Shown here piece by piece: positions 28,245-40,414 of a stretch of 64,000 nt of DNA. Under the pieces are notes generated by a model, which ran no database searches, was not told the DNA's origin, and saw nothing but the letters and a program-made list of their open reading frames with translations. The position numbers and the translations under genes were made by a program. Origin of the DNA: an uncultured Aliiroseovarius sp. (GTDB taxonomy: Bacteria; Pseudomonadota; Alphaproteobacteria; Rhodobacterales; Rhodobacteraceae); contig NZ_CANMFT010000010.1 in NCBI RefSeq assembly GCF_947497285.1, positions 51,034 to 115,033 on the forward strand. Reading direction: 5' to 3'. Positions within the stretch are counted from its first letter, which is position 1; the number at the start of each line of letters is the position of its first letter.

Positions 28245-28946
28245 TTACTTTTCGCCAGTCAGATAGCCTTCAAGTTCGACCTTGGCTTCGGCGACGACGC
28301 GCCCGTCGGGCAGGCTGAGCTTACCCTCGGCAGCCAGCTCTTGCGAGACCACTTCGTAGCGCTCCTGCCACCCTTCCGGCAAATCATGCGCGATGCCTTG
28401 GTGGCAGTCGATGCAGGTCTTGCCGTCATCCAATGCAACCTGGTGGTTGTCAGCCGCACGGTTTTCCTGCTGCGTGAAATCCATGAAATCGAAGCTGTGG
28501 CAGTTACGGCATTCCTTCGAATCCGTTGATTTCATTCGGCGCCATTCACGGGCGGCCATGTCGATACGGTGACCTTCATACTCTTCCGGGGTCCAGATCA
28601 CGCGCGTGATGAAGTGGCCGTAAAGCTCTTTCGAAGCTTTGACCTTGCGCACGATTTTTGGGCCCCAATCCTTTGGCACGTGGCAGTCCGGGCAAGTTGC
28701 ACGAACGCCCGAGCTGTTGTTCTGGTGAACCGAGCCCTGATACTCTGCGTAAGGGTTATCCTCCATCTCGTGGCAGGAGATGCAGAACTTTTCGGTGTTG
28801 GTCATCTCGAGCGCCCAGTTGAAGCCACCCCAGAAGATGACACCGGCAGCAAAGCCACCAATCAGCAATGTGCCAAGCGAAACACCCGCAGGTGTCCTGA
28901 ACTTGCGCCAAAGGCGGCGCATGAAGCCGGGGTTTGCGTCAGACAT
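28245..28946 (-). CDS. napC: NapC, membrane-anchored tetrahaem cytochrome c
   Basis: 233 residues: N-terminal membrane anchor (about 20-44) followed by four haem motifs CISCH (55-59), CPDCH (85-89), CRNCH (146-150) and CIDCH (178-182). NapC/NirT proteins oxidise quinol and pass electrons to NapB-NapA. AAGGATAAGGGAC upstream gives a good ribosome site. It follows napB by 24 bp. Confidence 0.97.
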   Translation of the reverse strand: MSDANPGFMRRLWRKFRTPAGVSLGTLLIGGFAAGVIFWGGFNWALEMTNTEKFCISCHEMEDNPYAEYQGSVHQNNSSGVRATCPDCHVPKDWGPKIVRKVKASKELYGHFITRVIWTPEEYEGHRIDMAAREWRRMKSTDSKECRNCHSFDFMDFTQQENRAADNHQVALDDGKTCIDCHQGIAHDLPEGWQERYEVVSQELAAEGKLSLPDGRVVAEAKVELEGYLTGEK

Positions 28947-28970
28947 GTCCCTTATCCTTTCTCATCCGCC

Positions 28971-29399
28971 TCAGTTCGAGGCTTCGAATGTGTTGTCGAC
29001 AAGCGCGGGCGCATCGGCCTGCGGCACGTGGCATTGGTTGCAGAACCAGCGAGTCCCGGCGACGGTGTCCAGCTGGTTGCCGTCCCGGTCCAGATAGTGG
29101 GTCATCGACAGGGTCGGTGCCTTGCGCTCGCCTGCGACGGTCCAGTCATGGCACGACAAGCAGCGATTGGCCTTCAGGTCGATCTGATACTGATCGATTG
29201 AATGCGGCACCAAGGGGGGCTGCTGGCGATAGTTCCGGGCGAACCGGGTTTCGTTTTGGTGAAACACATCCTCGACGGCGACGGGTTCGGATACATCCGC
29301 CCCCCGCAAGGTGCTGACACCGCCAGCGCTTTGCGCGAAGGCAACGGTGGCCAGAAGCGTCGGGGCGACGATGGCGCTGATCAGAAGGTTCTTTTTCAT
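28971..29399 (-). CDS. napB: NapB, dihaem cytochrome c subunit of nitrate reductase
   Basis: 142 residues from the ATG at 29399, with signal peptide MKKNLLISAIVAPTLLATVAFAQ. Haem motifs CLSCH (80-84) and CNQCH (120-124) and the surrounding NapB pattern (PPLVPHSID, KANRCLSCHDW) are present. Transfers electrons from NapC to NapA in the periplasm. Confidence 0.97.
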   Translation of the reverse strand: MKKNLLISAIVAPTLLATVAFAQSAGGVSTLRGADVSEPVAVEDVFHQNETRFARNYRQQPPLVPHSIDQYQIDLKANRCLSCHDWTVAGERKAPTLSMTHYLDRDGNQLDTVAGTRWFCNQCHVPQADAPALVDNTFEASN

Positions 29400-29424
29400 T
29401 TGGGCATCTCCCGCATTTATTGTC

Positions 29425-30348
29425 TCAGGCCGCGCGACTGGCCTCGGGTTGACGTTGTTTTGGCCGGCGAGCCGCGCGGGCTGGCGCGGGGGTGGTGTCA
29501 AACCGGGTGGTGAATTTGAAAACATCGGGCGCGCAGACATCCACGCAGCGACCGCAATTGGTGCAGTCGGGCGACAGGATGATCGGCGTGTCCTCATCCG
29601 CGCCGCGAAGCGCGGGGGTGATCACGTGCATTTCGGGGCAGACCGCGAAACAGTCCATGCAGTCGTCGCATTCGGCGCGGTTCACCGCACTGACCCTGAG
29701 GATCGAGCCGTGACCCAGCAGGCCATAGAACGCGCCGACCGGGCACAGGTGTCCGCACCATCCGCGGCGCGACACAAACAGATCGAACAGAAAGACGGCA
29801 AGGACGAAGGTCCAGGCAAAACCCATCCCGAAAATAAGGCCTCGGTGCAGCATGGAAATCGGGTTCACAAACTCCCAGGCAATGGTCCCTGTCAGGGCAG
29901 AAACGATCAGCACCATGCCCAACACCCAGAAACGCGTGTTCCGTTTGGGTTGCCAACCTTTGGCAAAGCCCAGCTTGTCGTGCAGCCAGTGGGCGCCGTC
30001 GGTGACCGGATTGATCGGGCAGACCCAACTGCAATAGACGCGCCCGCCGATCAGCGCATAGGTTACGCCGACGATCAGTGCTCCGATGATGGCCGTCATT
30101 TCGGGCCAGTGTTGGGCGACCATGCCTTGCAGCAGGACGAACGGGTCGGTCAGGGGCAGAATGTCCAAGGTCAGTGACCCGGCCAGATTGCCTTTCACCC
30201 ACCAGATCCCGAACCACGGGCCCAGCAAGAACAGGCCAAGGAAGAACGCCTGTGATACACGGCGCAGGATCAGGAACCGATGGGCCAGCCACCAGCCTTT
30301 GTCCTGAATGGCCTCTTGTCCGACGGGAAGGGCGGTTTTCTCGCTCAT
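29425..30348 (-). CDS. napH: NapH, membrane polyferredoxin
   Basis: 307 residues with four membrane helices, two CX3CP motifs (YCSWVCP, WCGHLCP) and two C-terminal [4Fe-4S] motifs ([25 protein letters not shown]). With NapG it forms a quinol-linked electron route to NapA. The start overlaps the napG stop (ATGA). The C-terminal 30 residues are a basic, Pro/Ala-rich tail. Confidence 0.95.
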   Translation of the reverse strand: MSEKTALPVGQEAIQDKGWWLAHRFLILRRVSQAFFLGLFLLGPWFGIWWVKGNLAGSLTLDILPLTDPFVLLQGMVAQHWPEMTAIIGALIVGVTYALIGGRVYCSWVCPINPVTDGAHWLHDKLGFAKGWQPKRNTRFWVLGMVLIVSALTGTIAWEFVNPISMLHRGLIFGMGFAWTFVLAVFLFDLFVSRRGWCGHLCPVGAFYGLLGHGSILRVSAVNRAECDDCMDCFAVCPEMHVITPALRGADEDTPIILSPDCTNCGRCVDVCAPDVFKFTTRFDTTPAPARAARRPKQRQPEASRAA

Positions 30349-31217
30349 TGTCCTGACCCTCCGGTTCCGGGAAGGTTGAAAGAGGGGGTAAAGCCGCCAT
30401 CCATCGAAGGATCGGGCAGGCCTTCGGTGCCCGGCAGATAGCCACCGGGGGCGGCAAGGTTATCGGTGCCCGGTCCGGGCAGGCGATCGGGCAGGTCGAT
30501 GATGTCATCCACCATCGGGTTGCGATCTTCCCAACCCAGCTTGTAGTGGTCGGCGGCCTCGGCCATCGCGACACGACGGGGCAGCACCTTGATGGCGGCC
30601 TCGCCCGGCAGCACGCAGGATTTTTCACATTTGCCGCAACCGGTGCAGTGATCGGAATGCACGATGGGCATGAAAATGGCGTGCGCGCCTGATCGTTCGT
30701 TATGGCGCCGCTCCAACGTGATCGCTTTGTCGATCACCGGGCAGACGCGATAGCAGACATCGCAACGCAGGCCGAGCGCATTGAGGCAATGTTCCTCGTC
30801 GATCAGCACCGCAAGGCCCATGTCAGCGTCGTCGATATTGGTCAGCCCATGGTCCAGCGCACCTGTCGGGCAGGCCACGACGCAGGGGATGTCGTCACAC
30901 ATCTCGCAGGGGATATCACGGGCGGTGAAGAAGGGCGTGCCGGTGGCGGGACCTTCCAGCCCCAGCTCGGCCAGTTTCAGCGTGTCATAGGGGCAGTCCC
31001 GAACACACAACCCACAGCGGATGCAGGCGGCCAGAAAGTCCTCTTCCGGCAGGGCGCCGGGCGGGCGGATAGCCTGCGCCGGCAGCGCGCGGGCGTCTGT
31101 CGCAAGTTTCGTAAGCGCCATGCCCGCCACCGCGCATGCCCCGGCGGCCCGTGCTGCATCCTGAAGGAAGCGGCGGCGATCAAGCGGCTTGGGTTTGCGT
31201 TTGTTGGCGGCGGACAT
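30345..31217 (-). CDS. napG: NapG, ferredoxin-type subunit of nitrate reductase
   Basis: 290 residues with a Tat signal ([14 protein letters not shown]) and four [4Fe-4S] cysteine clusters ([46 protein letters not shown]). It hands electrons from NapH towards NapA. The last about 50 residues (Gly/Pro-rich, [14 protein letters not shown]) extend beyond the usual NapG core. It starts 26 bp after napA. Confidence 0.95.
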   Translation of the reverse strand: MSAANKRKPKPLDRRRFLQDAARAAGACAVAGMALTKLATDARALPAQAIRPPGALPEEDFLAACIRCGLCVRDCPYDTLKLAELGLEGPATGTPFFTARDIPCEMCDDIPCVVACPTGALDHGLTNIDDADMGLAVLIDEEHCLNALGLRCDVCYRVCPVIDKAITLERRHNERSGAHAIFMPIVHSDHCTGCGKCEKSCVLPGEAAIKVLPRRVAMAEAADHYKLGWEDRNPMVDDIIDLPDRLPGPGTDNLAAPGGYLPGTEGLPDPSMDGGFTPSFNLPGTGGSGQ

Positions 31218-31243
31218 GGTCTTATCTTTCCTCAGTAGTGCGC

Positions 31244-33745
31244 TTAGGCGCGTTCGACTTTACAGGCGCATTTCTTGAAATCCGTTTCCTTGGAAATCGG
31301 GCAAGTTGCGTCCAGCGTCAGCTTGTTGGTCAGCTGACCTTCGTCGAACCACGGCATGAACACGACACCACGGGGCATCTTGTTGCGGCCTCGGGTTTCC
31401 ACGCGCGACAGAACCTCGCCGCGACGCGTCGAGACCTGGATCTCTTGCCCGCGCTTCAGCCCACGATCCTTCGCGTCATCCGGGTGCATGAACACCACGG
31501 CGGATGGGAACGAACGGTGCAGTTCCGGCACACGACGGGTCATCGAGCCCGAATGCCAGTGCTCCAGCACACGACCGGTCACGAACCACAGGTTATATTC
31601 GTCATCCGGTTCTTCGGCGGCAGGTTCATACGGGGCGAAGATGATGAAGGCTTTGCCATCGGGCTTGCCGTAGAACTTAACCCCCTCGCCTTCTTTCACG
31701 TAAGGATCATAGCCTTCGCGGAAACGGTAGAGCGTTTCCTTGCCGTCCACCACGGGCCAGCGCAAACCGCGCGCCTGGTGGTAGACATCGAAATCCGCCA
31801 GATCGTGGGCATGGCCGCGACCGAACTCGGCATATTCTTCGAACAGACCTTTCTGAACGTAGAAGCCGAAGTCCTCGCTTTCGTGGTTGTTGAACCCTTC
31901 GGCCACTTCGGACACGGGGTATTTGTTGACCTTGCCGTTCTCGTAAAGAACTTCGAACAGGGTCTTGCCCTTAAGCTCCGGCATGGTGTCCAGAAGCTCG
32001 GCGGGCCACACCTCGTCGGTGGTGAAACGTTTCGAGAACTCCATCACCTGCCAGACATCCGATTTCGCTTCGCCCGGTGCAGACACCTGTTCGCGCCAGA
32101 ACTGTGTGCGACGCTCGGCGTTGCCATAGGCGCCTTCCTTCTCGACCCACATGGCGGTGGGCAGGATCAGGTCAGCGGCCAGCGCGGTCACGGTCGGATA
32201 CGGGTCGGACACGGTGATGAAGTTTTCAGGGTTGCGATACCCCGGCAGACCTTCTTCGTTCATGTTGGGCGCGGCTTGCATGTTGTTGGTGCACTGCACC
32301 CAGTGGCAGTTCAGGTCGCCATCTTTCAGCTTGCGGTGCATCAGCACGGCGTGGAAACCGGGCTTGGGCGGAATGGTTCCTTTCGGGATGCCCCACGCGG
32401 TTTCACAAATGTCGCGGTGACCTTCGTTGGCGACAACCATGTCGGCGGGCAGACGGTGGGCAAAGGTGCCAACCTCGCGCGCCGTGCCGCAAGCCGACGG
32501 CTGACCGGTCAGCGAGAAGGGCGAGTTGCCGGGTTCCGAGATTTTGCCCACCAGCAGGTGGACGTTATACATGAGGTTGTTCACCCATGTGCCGCGCGTG
32601 TGCTGGTTGAAGCCCATGGTCCAAAGGCTCATCACCTTGCGGTTCGGGTCCGCATATTGCTGCGCCAGACGTTCCAGCGCGGCGACCGGCACACCCGACA
32701 GTTCGGACACATACTCGGCGGTGTATGGTGCGACTGCTTCCTTGTATTCCTCGAACGTCATGTCCGACATGGCGCCGTGCTTGCCGTCATGCGACGGGTT
32801 CGCGGCAGCTTGTTCCAGCTCGTGCTCGGGACGCAAACCATAACCGATATCGGTGTTGGTGCGTTTGAAATGGGTGTTCTTTTCAACGAAGTCCCAGTTC
32901 ACCGCATCGTTTTGAATGATGTAGTTGGCGATATAGTTCAGGATCGCGAGGTCCGTTTGCGGCGCGAAGATCATGCCATTGTCCGCCAGTTCGAACGAGC
33001 GATGTTCGAACGTGGACAGGACGTGCACTTCGCTGCCCGGCTTGGTCAGACGGGTGTCGGTCAGCCGCGACCACAGGATCGGGTGCATCTCGGCCATGTT
33101 CGAGCCCCAAAGGACGAACGTGTCGGCATGCTCAAGGTCGTCATAGCAGCCCATCGGCTCGTCAATGCCGAAGGTGCGGATGAAGCCGGCCACGGCCGAC
33201 GCCATACAGTGGCGCGCGTTGGGGTCGATGTTGTTGGACCGGAACCCGGCCTTCATCAGCTTGGCGGCGGCATAGCCTTCCCAGACCGTCCACTGCCCGG
33301 AGCCGAACATGGAAACGGCGGTCGGGCCTTTTTCCTTCAGGCTGGCTTTCCACTTCTCGGCCATCACGTCGAAGGCTTCGTCCCAGCTGACCGGCTCAAA
33401 GTCGCCGTTTTTGTCGTAAACGCCGTTCGACTTGCGCAGAAGCGGTGTGGTCAGGCGGTCGGCGCCATACATGATCTTGGACAGGAAATAGCCCTTGATG
33501 CAGTTCAGACCACGGTTCACCGGGGCTTCCGGGTCGCCTTGCGTGGCCACGACGCGGCCGTCCTTGACGCCCACAAGCACCGAACAGCCGGTGCCGCAGA
33601 ACCGACACGCCGCCTTGTCCCACCGGATATCGGGGGACTTGGGTTGCGCCATAGCGCCATTGGGAAGGGTGATGCCGGCGGCCGAGGCGGTCGCGGCGGC
33701 GGCGCTGGCCTTCAGAAAGGATCGGCGGGATGAAGTCATGGACAT
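31244..33745 (-). CDS. napA: NapA, catalytic subunit of periplasmic nitrate reductase
   Basis: 833 residues, bis-MGD molybdoenzyme reducing nitrate to nitrite in the periplasm. Tat signal [15 protein letters not shown]; the single [4Fe-4S] cluster uses C47, C50, C54 (CRFCGTGC) and C82; the molybdenum-ligating cysteine is C180 in [12 protein letters not shown]. The C-terminal MGD-binding domain ([20 protein letters not shown]) is complete. Length is typical. A GGGAG site precedes the ATG. Confidence 0.98.
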   Translation of the reverse strand: MSMTSSRRSFLKASAAAATASAAGITLPNGAMAQPKSPDIRWDKAACRFCGTGCSVLVGVKDGRVVATQGDPEAPVNRGLNCIKGYFLSKIMYGADRLTTPLLRKSNGVYDKNGDFEPVSWDEAFDVMAEKWKASLKEKGPTAVSMFGSGQWTVWEGYAAAKLMKAGFRSNNIDPNARHCMASAVAGFIRTFGIDEPMGCYDDLEHADTFVLWGSNMAEMHPILWSRLTDTRLTKPGSEVHVLSTFEHRSFELADNGMIFAPQTDLAILNYIANYIIQNDAVNWDFVEKNTHFKRTNTDIGYGLRPEHELEQAAANPSHDGKHGAMSDMTFEEYKEAVAPYTAEYVSELSGVPVAALERLAQQYADPNRKVMSLWTMGFNQHTRGTWVNNLMYNVHLLVGKISEPGNSPFSLTGQPSACGTAREVGTFAHRLPADMVVANEGHRDICETAWGIPKGTIPPKPGFHAVLMHRKLKDGDLNCHWVQCTNNMQAAPNMNEEGLPGYRNPENFITVSDPYPTVTALAADLILPTAMWVEKEGAYGNAERRTQFWREQVSAPGEAKSDVWQVMEFSKRFTTDEVWPAELLDTMPELKGKTLFEVLYENGKVNKYPVSEVAEGFNNHESEDFGFYVQKGLFEEYAEFGRGHAHDLADFDVYHQARGLRWPVVDGKETLYRFREGYDPYVKEGEGVKFYGKPDGKAFIIFAPYEPAAEEPDDEYNLWFVTGRVLEHWHSGSMTRRVPELHRSFPSAVVFMHPDDAKDRGLKRGQEIQVSTRRGEVLSRVETRGRNKMPRGVVFMPWFDEGQLTNKLTLDATCPISKETDFKKCACKVERA

Positions 33746-33759
33746 GGTGTGTCTCCCGA

Positions 33760-34029
33760 TTAGTGTTTGGTCGTCGAAGCGGCGGCAGGGTCGCCGTCGA
33801 GCTCTTCGAAATGGTGATACGTCAGGGTGATGGTCAAAACGCCGGGGATCTGGTGCATCTCCATGATCTGGTCGGATGCACGCATGTCTGGCGTGTCTTC
33901 TACGGTCACAACGATGCGACCGTCTTGGTGGGCATGCACTTCACCACCTTGGGTGGCGTCGATCGCGGTTATGACAGTCTCGGTCATATCCGGCATCGTG
34001 TGCACCAGGCAGCCACAGATATTCATCAT
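33760..34029 (-). CDS. napD: NapD, Tat-signal-binding chaperone for NapA
   Basis: 89 residues when started at the ATG at 34029 that overlaps the napF TGA. NapD-type ferredoxin-like fold with [14 protein letters not shown] at the start and [15 protein letters not shown] at the end. It binds the NapA Tat signal during cofactor insertion. It lies 14 bp upstream of napA. Confidence 0.95.
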   Translation of the reverse strand: MMNICGCLVHTMPDMTETVITAIDATQGGEVHAHQDGRIVVTVEDTPDMRASDQIMEMHQIPGVLTITLTYHHFEELDGDPAAASTTKH

Positions 34030-34526
34030 GGGCGGGCCTCCGTTTCTGATTTGATCTTCTTGAAGGAAATGGCGCCGACGGGGCAGGCCATCGAACAGCC
34101 CCCGCAGCCATTGCACAGGTCTTCGTCCAGCACCGGTTGGGCGCGGCCTCCGGTTTGCAACTGGAACCCGATGGCGCGTTGGTCGCAATGGTCTTCGCAG
34201 GTGCGGCAGTTCACACCGTTCAACGACAGGCAGTTGTTGCCGACATCCCCGCGCCACAGCCATTCGTTCTCTGGCGTCAGCGCGCCAAAGTCACAGGCAT
34301 CGGTGCAGGCATGGCAGAACGTGCAGGCCCCGGCGTTGATATCCAGGAACGGGCGTTCGCCCGCATCTTTCATGATAATGCCTTCGGGGCAGGCCGTCGC
34401 GCATTCACCACACTGGGTGCAGGCGTCGTGGAACTCTGCCTCCGGGCCAGCTCCGGGGGGCCGCTGGCGCAGAACCTCCTGAACTTTGCCTTTCAGGAAG
34501 GCGCGTCTGGTGGGTGATGCAGACAT
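34026..34526 (-). CDS. napF: NapF, cytoplasmic iron-sulfur protein
   Basis: 166 residues with three to four ferredoxin-type cysteine motifs (CTQCGECATACP, CTFCHACTDAC, CRTCEDHC, CNGCGGCSMACP). It begins SASPTRRAFLKGK, a Tat-like twin arginine without a following long hydrophobic stretch, as in other NapF. It acts in NapA maturation. First gene of the nap operon. Confidence 0.95.
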   Translation of the reverse strand: MSASPTRRAFLKGKVQEVLRQRPPGAGPEAEFHDACTQCGECATACPEGIIMKDAGERPFLDINAGACTFCHACTDACDFGALTPENEWLWRGDVGNNCLSLNGVNCRTCEDHCDQRAIGFQLQTGGRAQPVLDEDLCNGCGGCSMACPVGAISFKKIKSETEARP

Positions 34527-34592
34527 ATGTGAATCGCTCGCTGGTTTGGTGGCTTGCGTTTCAAGCCCTAAACCCGGCGTCGGCGCGCCCTA

Positions 34593-34606
34593 ATGACCTA
34601 GATCAA
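34593..34606. promoter_or_regulatory. Degenerate FNR/NnrR-type box upstream of napF
   Basis: ATGAC-CTAG-ATCAA sits 67 bp before the napF start. The ATCAA half-site is perfect and the other half differs at the first base from the TTGAC half-site seen upstream of nosC. The rest of the 266-bp gap to the next gene (34527-34792) holds AT-rich sequence with no further clear site. Confidence 0.45.
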
Positions 34607-34792
34607 AGAAAGTGTCGATTTGTCGCAGAAATCAATTCACCTGAAAAATGTTACTTTTTGAATGTGGTGTTGGAAAAAGTCGTAAGTCCCTGATACGGCG
34701 CACTTTCTGGAAAGGCAAACTGGCGCCAACACGCGTTTGCTGAACAATGAAAGTTTTTGCGCGAATGCTGACGCCCTTGCGACAAAATCGGT

Positions 34793-35686
34793 TCAGTCCG
34801 TCTGGCTGGCAGTCCAGTAGCCTTCGAACTCGGCGGGAAGCTTTGCGAGTGTTTCCGGCCCCAAAGCTTGTTTCATGCGGGCGAGTTCGGTGTCAATCTG
34901 CGGCCATTCCGAACCAAACCGGTATTGGTGATAGTGCAGGATTGAAGGGGTTGCATCTGCTTCGAAGCCGCGGTTGGAAATCGAAAAATTATAGTCTTCA
35001 GACAAAACCCGATACTCAATCCCAAATCTGGCCAGCGTCAAAGGCAAGGTTATCTGGTCAAGCCAGGGGCGTTTCTTGGCGACAGCGCAGTTGAAGTCGA
35101 AATCGTGTGCGGTTTCGAACCACAACTTGCCAAACCCTTCGTCCTGGCCTTTGTAGGCGTCGTTGAAAATAACAAGGCCTGCGTTGAAATAGGGATAGAA
35201 CTCTATCCTTCGGCGGCGTGTCAGGCGCACCCGATCCGTGGGCAACGGCAGGTTGAAATGCGCATAGGCGCGGTCCCATCGGTCGCTGTTCTTGCCCCAC
35301 GATGGCACGCCTTCGGGCACCACGGAAACAGCGTTTGGCGATGCCAATGAAGCGAAGTCAACCGGGGCGACACAGACCATGTCGGTGTCCATGAAAACAT
35401 GGATATCTGCCGTGCGGTCTTGCATCGCGGCCAAAATTTTATTGCCATGCGGATAGGGCTTTTTCCATGCCCCGGCGGGAATTTCCATGGTCTGCAGACT
35501 GACGCCGAAACCGTCCAGCGCGGCCTTGGTGGCTGCATCAGGGCCCGGCCGGGCGTCGTCCAGCGGAAGATAGCCGACAAGGTCAGGCTCATCGCCCAAA
35601 TGCGCCCTCAGGCTACTGGCAAGCAACAGCGCCTGCGATTGCATATAGAGGCCCTGAATGACAAAGAAAATTGATGTCTTAGGCAT
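34793..35686 (-). CDS. Putative glycosyltransferase-like protein
   Basis: 297 residues. The start MPKTSIFFVIQGLYMQSQALLLASSL and the central VFMDTDMVCVAPVDF with a DTD (DXD-like) metal motif suggest a GT-A fold nucleotide-sugar transferase, comparable to family 8 enzymes; YPYFNAGLVIFN is a typical acceptor-side motif in such proteins. No membrane segment or signal. It stands alone between nap and bio genes, and the sugar and acceptor are unknown. Confidence 0.6.
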   Translation of the reverse strand: MPKTSIFFVIQGLYMQSQALLLASSLRAHLGDEPDLVGYLPLDDARPGPDAATKAALDGFGVSLQTMEIPAGAWKKPYPHGNKILAAMQDRTADIHVFMDTDMVCVAPVDFASLASPNAVSVVPEGVPSWGKNSDRWDRAYAHFNLPLPTDRVRLTRRRRIEFYPYFNAGLVIFNDAYKGQDEGFGKLWFETAHDFDFNCAVAKKRPWLDQITLPLTLARFGIEYRVLSEDYNFSISNRGFEADATPSILHYHQYRFGSEWPQIDTELARMKQALGPETLAKLPAEFEGYWTASQTD

Positions 35687-35729
35687 GGTATCTCTCCGAA
35701 TGTCGGTCGCTTCTCAGAGCCTATCGCCA

Positions 35730-36275
35730 TCAAACGCGCGACAGCACACTTGCCGGACGCGCCTTGGCCAGAGCCGCCGTCAGCATCCCCGCAATTGCGG
35801 CTTTCAGGATGTCACCGGGGATGAAGGCCGCCATGACCACGGTTGCTTCACCCATGGTTTTGCCCGTGACCAGCGCAAAGCCCGAGATCCCGAAGAGGTA
35901 AAGCACCACGATCCCACCGATGACCGAGGCAACACCCGCGCTGACCGCCAGCGACCCCTTGCGCCATGTTTCGGTGATCAGACCCGTGACAAACGCCGCG
36001 ATTGGGAAGCCCACAAGAAAGCCAGCGGTCGGGCTGGTGAACACACCCAAGCCACCGCGACCACCTGCCAGCAGCGGCAGACCAAGCGCCACCAGCAGCA
36101 GGAACAGCAGCACCGACAGCGCGCCGCGCTTGGCACCCAGCACGGTGCCGCACAGCATGATGCCAAGGCTCTGGGCGGTGATTGGCACGCCGAAGGGCAG
36201 CGCGATTTGCGGGATCAGACCCAGCGCAGCAATCAGGGCTGCAAATAGGGCGATCAGGGTGACGTTCTTTTCCAT
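35730..36275 (-). CDS. bioY: BioY, biotin-specific S-component of ECF transporter
   Basis: 181 residues with about six membrane segments and the BioY core (ITAQSLGIMLCGTVLGAKRGALSVLLFLLL, GLGVFTSPTAGFLVGFPIAA). It binds biotin and works with BioMN. It is the third gene of a bioM-bioN-bioY operon, 3 bp after bioN. Confidence 0.95.
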   Translation of the reverse strand: MEKNVTLIALFAALIAALGLIPQIALPFGVPITAQSLGIMLCGTVLGAKRGALSVLLFLLLVALGLPLLAGGRGGLGVFTSPTAGFLVGFPIAAFVTGLITETWRKGSLAVSAGVASVIGGIVVLYLFGISGFALVTGKTMGEATVVMAAFIPGDILKAAIAGMLTAALAKARPASVLSRV

Positions 36276-36278
36276 GTA

Positions 36279-36890
36279 TTAGGTCTCCATAGCATCAAAA
36301 CCACCGCGCGCGCGCAGCGCCTCGGCGATATGGTCCGCGTCATCAAGCGCAAGGACCGTAAACGGTAAGATAATTCGCCAACCGGGGCGGCGCGGCGATC
36401 GGGCGCGCCACGCGTCGATCAGCTTGGTGCCTTTGGCCAGCAGTACCGGCGTGAAGCGGATAACCAGCGCAATGGCGGTTTCCAGATAGGTGGTTTTCAG
36501 CCCCACACCGCGCAGCGGCGTCGCCAGCCAGCGCACCACCGCGATCAGGTCCGACAGTTGCGTGGTCATTGTCACTAACGTGGCCAGCCCGACCGCTGTC
36601 AGCATACGCAGAACGATCACCCCACCCACGTAAGGCGTGCGCGTCACAAGGTGATAGATCGCCAGCATCACAACGAAGGGCCACAACACCTTCAGCGCCC
36701 GCAGACCGGCGCGAAAAAACACCGGGCCGGGCAGGCGATACAGCGCCAACATGCCGATAAAGGCACCTGCGTGAACCCAAATATTTTGCGCCTTGAACAA
36801 CAGAACAGTTGCCACGCACAGCGCCGCCAGCTTTGCCCCGGCGGGCCAAGCGTGCGCGCGTGTCCTAACGGGAGAGGTCAGAGATATCAT
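36279..36890 (-). CDS. bioN: BioN, ECF transporter transmembrane (T) component
   Basis: 203 residues, hydrophobic with four to five helices, and the two C-terminal Ala-Arg-Ser/Gly coupling motifs (WRARSPRR and ALRARGGF) that contact the ATPases. It overlaps bioM by 26 bp. Confidence 0.92.
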   Translation of the reverse strand: MISLTSPVRTRAHAWPAGAKLAALCVATVLLFKAQNIWVHAGAFIGMLALYRLPGPVFFRAGLRALKVLWPFVVMLAIYHLVTRTPYVGGVIVLRMLTAVGLATLVTMTTQLSDLIAVVRWLATPLRGVGLKTTYLETAIALVIRFTPVLLAKGTKLIDAWRARSPRRPGWRIILPFTVLALDDADHIAEALRARGGFDAMET

Positions 36891-37590
36891 CGCCCTCTCC
36901 TTGTCGTGTCATGTCATCGGTGAAGGCGTCCAGCACATCGGCCCCCTGCCCTTGCAACACCCCACGGTCCAGCCATAGAACCTGATCATAGCCCGTCAGA
37001 TCACGCGGATCGTGCGAGACATGAACCAACGTGCCGTCATAGCGATCCAGATAGCGGGCAAGCTGCATCCGGGTCGGAATATCCAGCCCCGCGAACGGCT
37101 CGTCCAGAATCAGAATGCGCGGCGTCATCGCAAGGATCGACATCAGGCAGACCAGCTGCTTTTGCCCTTGCGACAGGCTGTGCACATGGGCGTCGTGCCA
37201 ATGCGCCTTGCCGAACTGGTCCAGCACAGCACCTGCGCGCGCCTCGGGGTCATCCATACCTTGCTGGCGCAGGCCGAACGAGATCTCCTCGATCACCGTC
37301 GGAAAGATAATCTGGTGGTCCGGGTTCTGGAACAGAATGCCCACCAGCGATAGCGCCGCGCGTCGGTCTTTCGCCGGGTTGATCCCGTCAATCGTGACCG
37401 TGCCCGCGCTCGGCGCAACCAACCCCGCCAGCAGCCGCGCAAACGTGGTCTTGCCCGACCCGTTGCGCCCAATCACCCCAATGCGCCGCGCCGACAGATC
37501 GACCGAGACGCCAGACAGAATCAAACGCCCGTCGATCTTGTGATCGACAGCGGCAAAGTTGATCTGTGCCGTAGCGCTCGTATCTTTCAC
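36865..37590 (-). CDS. bioM: BioM, ECF transporter ATPase
   Basis: 241-residue ABC ATPase: Walker A GRNGSGKTT, Q-loop FQNPDHQI (typical of ECF ATPases), signature LSQGQKQLVCL, Walker B ILILDEPFAGLD, switch VHVSHDPRD. It heads bioMNY. No BioR-type operator was recognised upstream. Confidence 0.93.
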   Translation of the reverse strand: MKDTSATAQINFAAVDHKIDGRLILSGVSVDLSARRIGVIGRNGSGKTTFARLLAGLVAPSAGTVTIDGINPAKDRRAALSLVGILFQNPDHQIIFPTVIEEISFGLRQQGMDDPEARAGAVLDQFGKAHWHDAHVHSLSQGQKQLVCLMSILAMTPRILILDEPFAGLDIPTRMQLARYLDRYDGTLVHVSHDPRDLTGYDQVLWLDRGVLQGQGADVLDAFTDDMTRQGEGDDISDLSR

Positions 37591-37690
37591 CTGTGCGTGG
37601 ACCCTTTTGTGACCGGTTCACGCGCCTTTTAACGGGCTGCGCGACGGATTGCCGCAAGAAAATGCATCCCGCGTGTTTCTACGCAACCGC

Positions 37691-38566
37691 TCAGGCGCAG
37701 AACTGCCCGGTCAAAGCCTCCCACTGGCGGCGAGTCACATCGCGGTCAGACGCGACCATCCAATAAGAGTTTTCAGACGGCAACACACTTTGCGACAGGC
37801 GCGTAAGCCGCTGATCCTCCAGATGCGCCCGCACCAAAGGCAGCGACGCCAACAACACCCCTGCCCCGGACTCGGCGGCAGATAAGGCAGCAGTGAACGT
37901 ATCAAACCGGAGTTGCGGCACCGGCGTTGGTGCGTCCCCCGTCACTTTCGCCCAGTCATGCCAACCGGCGCGCGGCCCTGACAGACCAAGGCGCGGCAGA
38001 TCCTGCCAGCCCCCCTGCCCTGCCCGCTTGATCAATACGGGCGCGGCGACCGGCGTCAGCGCCTCGTCATACAGCCGCGCGCGGTGCGCGATATCCCAAT
38101 CCCCATTGCCGTAACGGATGCGCACGCCCGATACGCCCGGCCCATCCTCGGAGGCCAACACCATTGTCTTAAACGACAGCTCAACCTGATCGCCCAGCGA
38201 TAGCCCCGCCAAACGCGGTGCGACCCACAATTGCAACACGGACGCGCTGGCCCAGACCGTTACCCGCCGCCGTTGAATGCCAAACAGCTCCTCCGAGCTT
38301 TGGCGCAGCGTCGCCAGCGCGTGGGACACATAAGGCAACCAAGCCTCGCCCTCGACCGACAGGATCACGCCGCGCGGCTGGCGGATGAACAGGGTCGCGC
38401 CCAATCGCGCCTCAAGGTTGCCGATCCGCTGGCTGATTGCGGCCTGCGTCAGCCCCGTTTCCGCCGCCGCTGCGGTGAAGCTGCCGGTGCGGCCTGCCGC
38501 CTCGAACGCGCGGACCCAATCCAGCGGCAGGTTTGAAAGGGGGGTGTTTACCATAAGCCAATCCAT
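37691..38566 (-). CDS. LysR-family transcriptional regulator next to tmpAB-like genes
   Basis: 291 residues (a start at 38554 is also possible). The N-terminal winged helix-turn-helix (WVRAFEAAGRTGSFTAAAAETGLTQ, AISQRIGNLEARLGATLF) is of the GcvA-like LysR type and is followed by the ligand-binding domain. It is divergent from the dioxygenase/HD-domain pair with 85 bp between the starts, so it most likely controls them and may sense the trimethylamine-bearing phosphonate or its product. Confidence 0.88.
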   Translation of the reverse strand: MDWLMVNTPLSNLPLDWVRAFEAAGRTGSFTAAAAETGLTQAAISQRIGNLEARLGATLFIRQPRGVILSVEGEAWLPYVSHALATLRQSSEELFGIQRRRVTVWASASVLQLWVAPRLAGLSLGDQVELSFKTMVLASEDGPGVSGVRIRYGNGDWDIAHRARLYDEALTPVAAPVLIKRAGQGGWQDLPRLGLSGPRAGWHDWAKVTGDAPTPVPQLRFDTFTAALSAAESGAGVLLASLPLVRAHLEDQRLTRLSQSVLPSENSYWMVASDRDVTRRQWEALTGQFCA

Positions 38567-38588
38567 GCCTCAGGGTTGTTTCCTCTAA

Positions 38589-40384
<1,796 letters not shown>

Positions 40385-40414
40385 CCTCCTGCCCTATCAC
40401 TCTTTTACGCTGGA

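Noticed and set aside
31136..33733. An 865-codon open frame antisense to napA
   Set aside because: Shadow frame of napA; no family similarity, and it would overlap napA completely.
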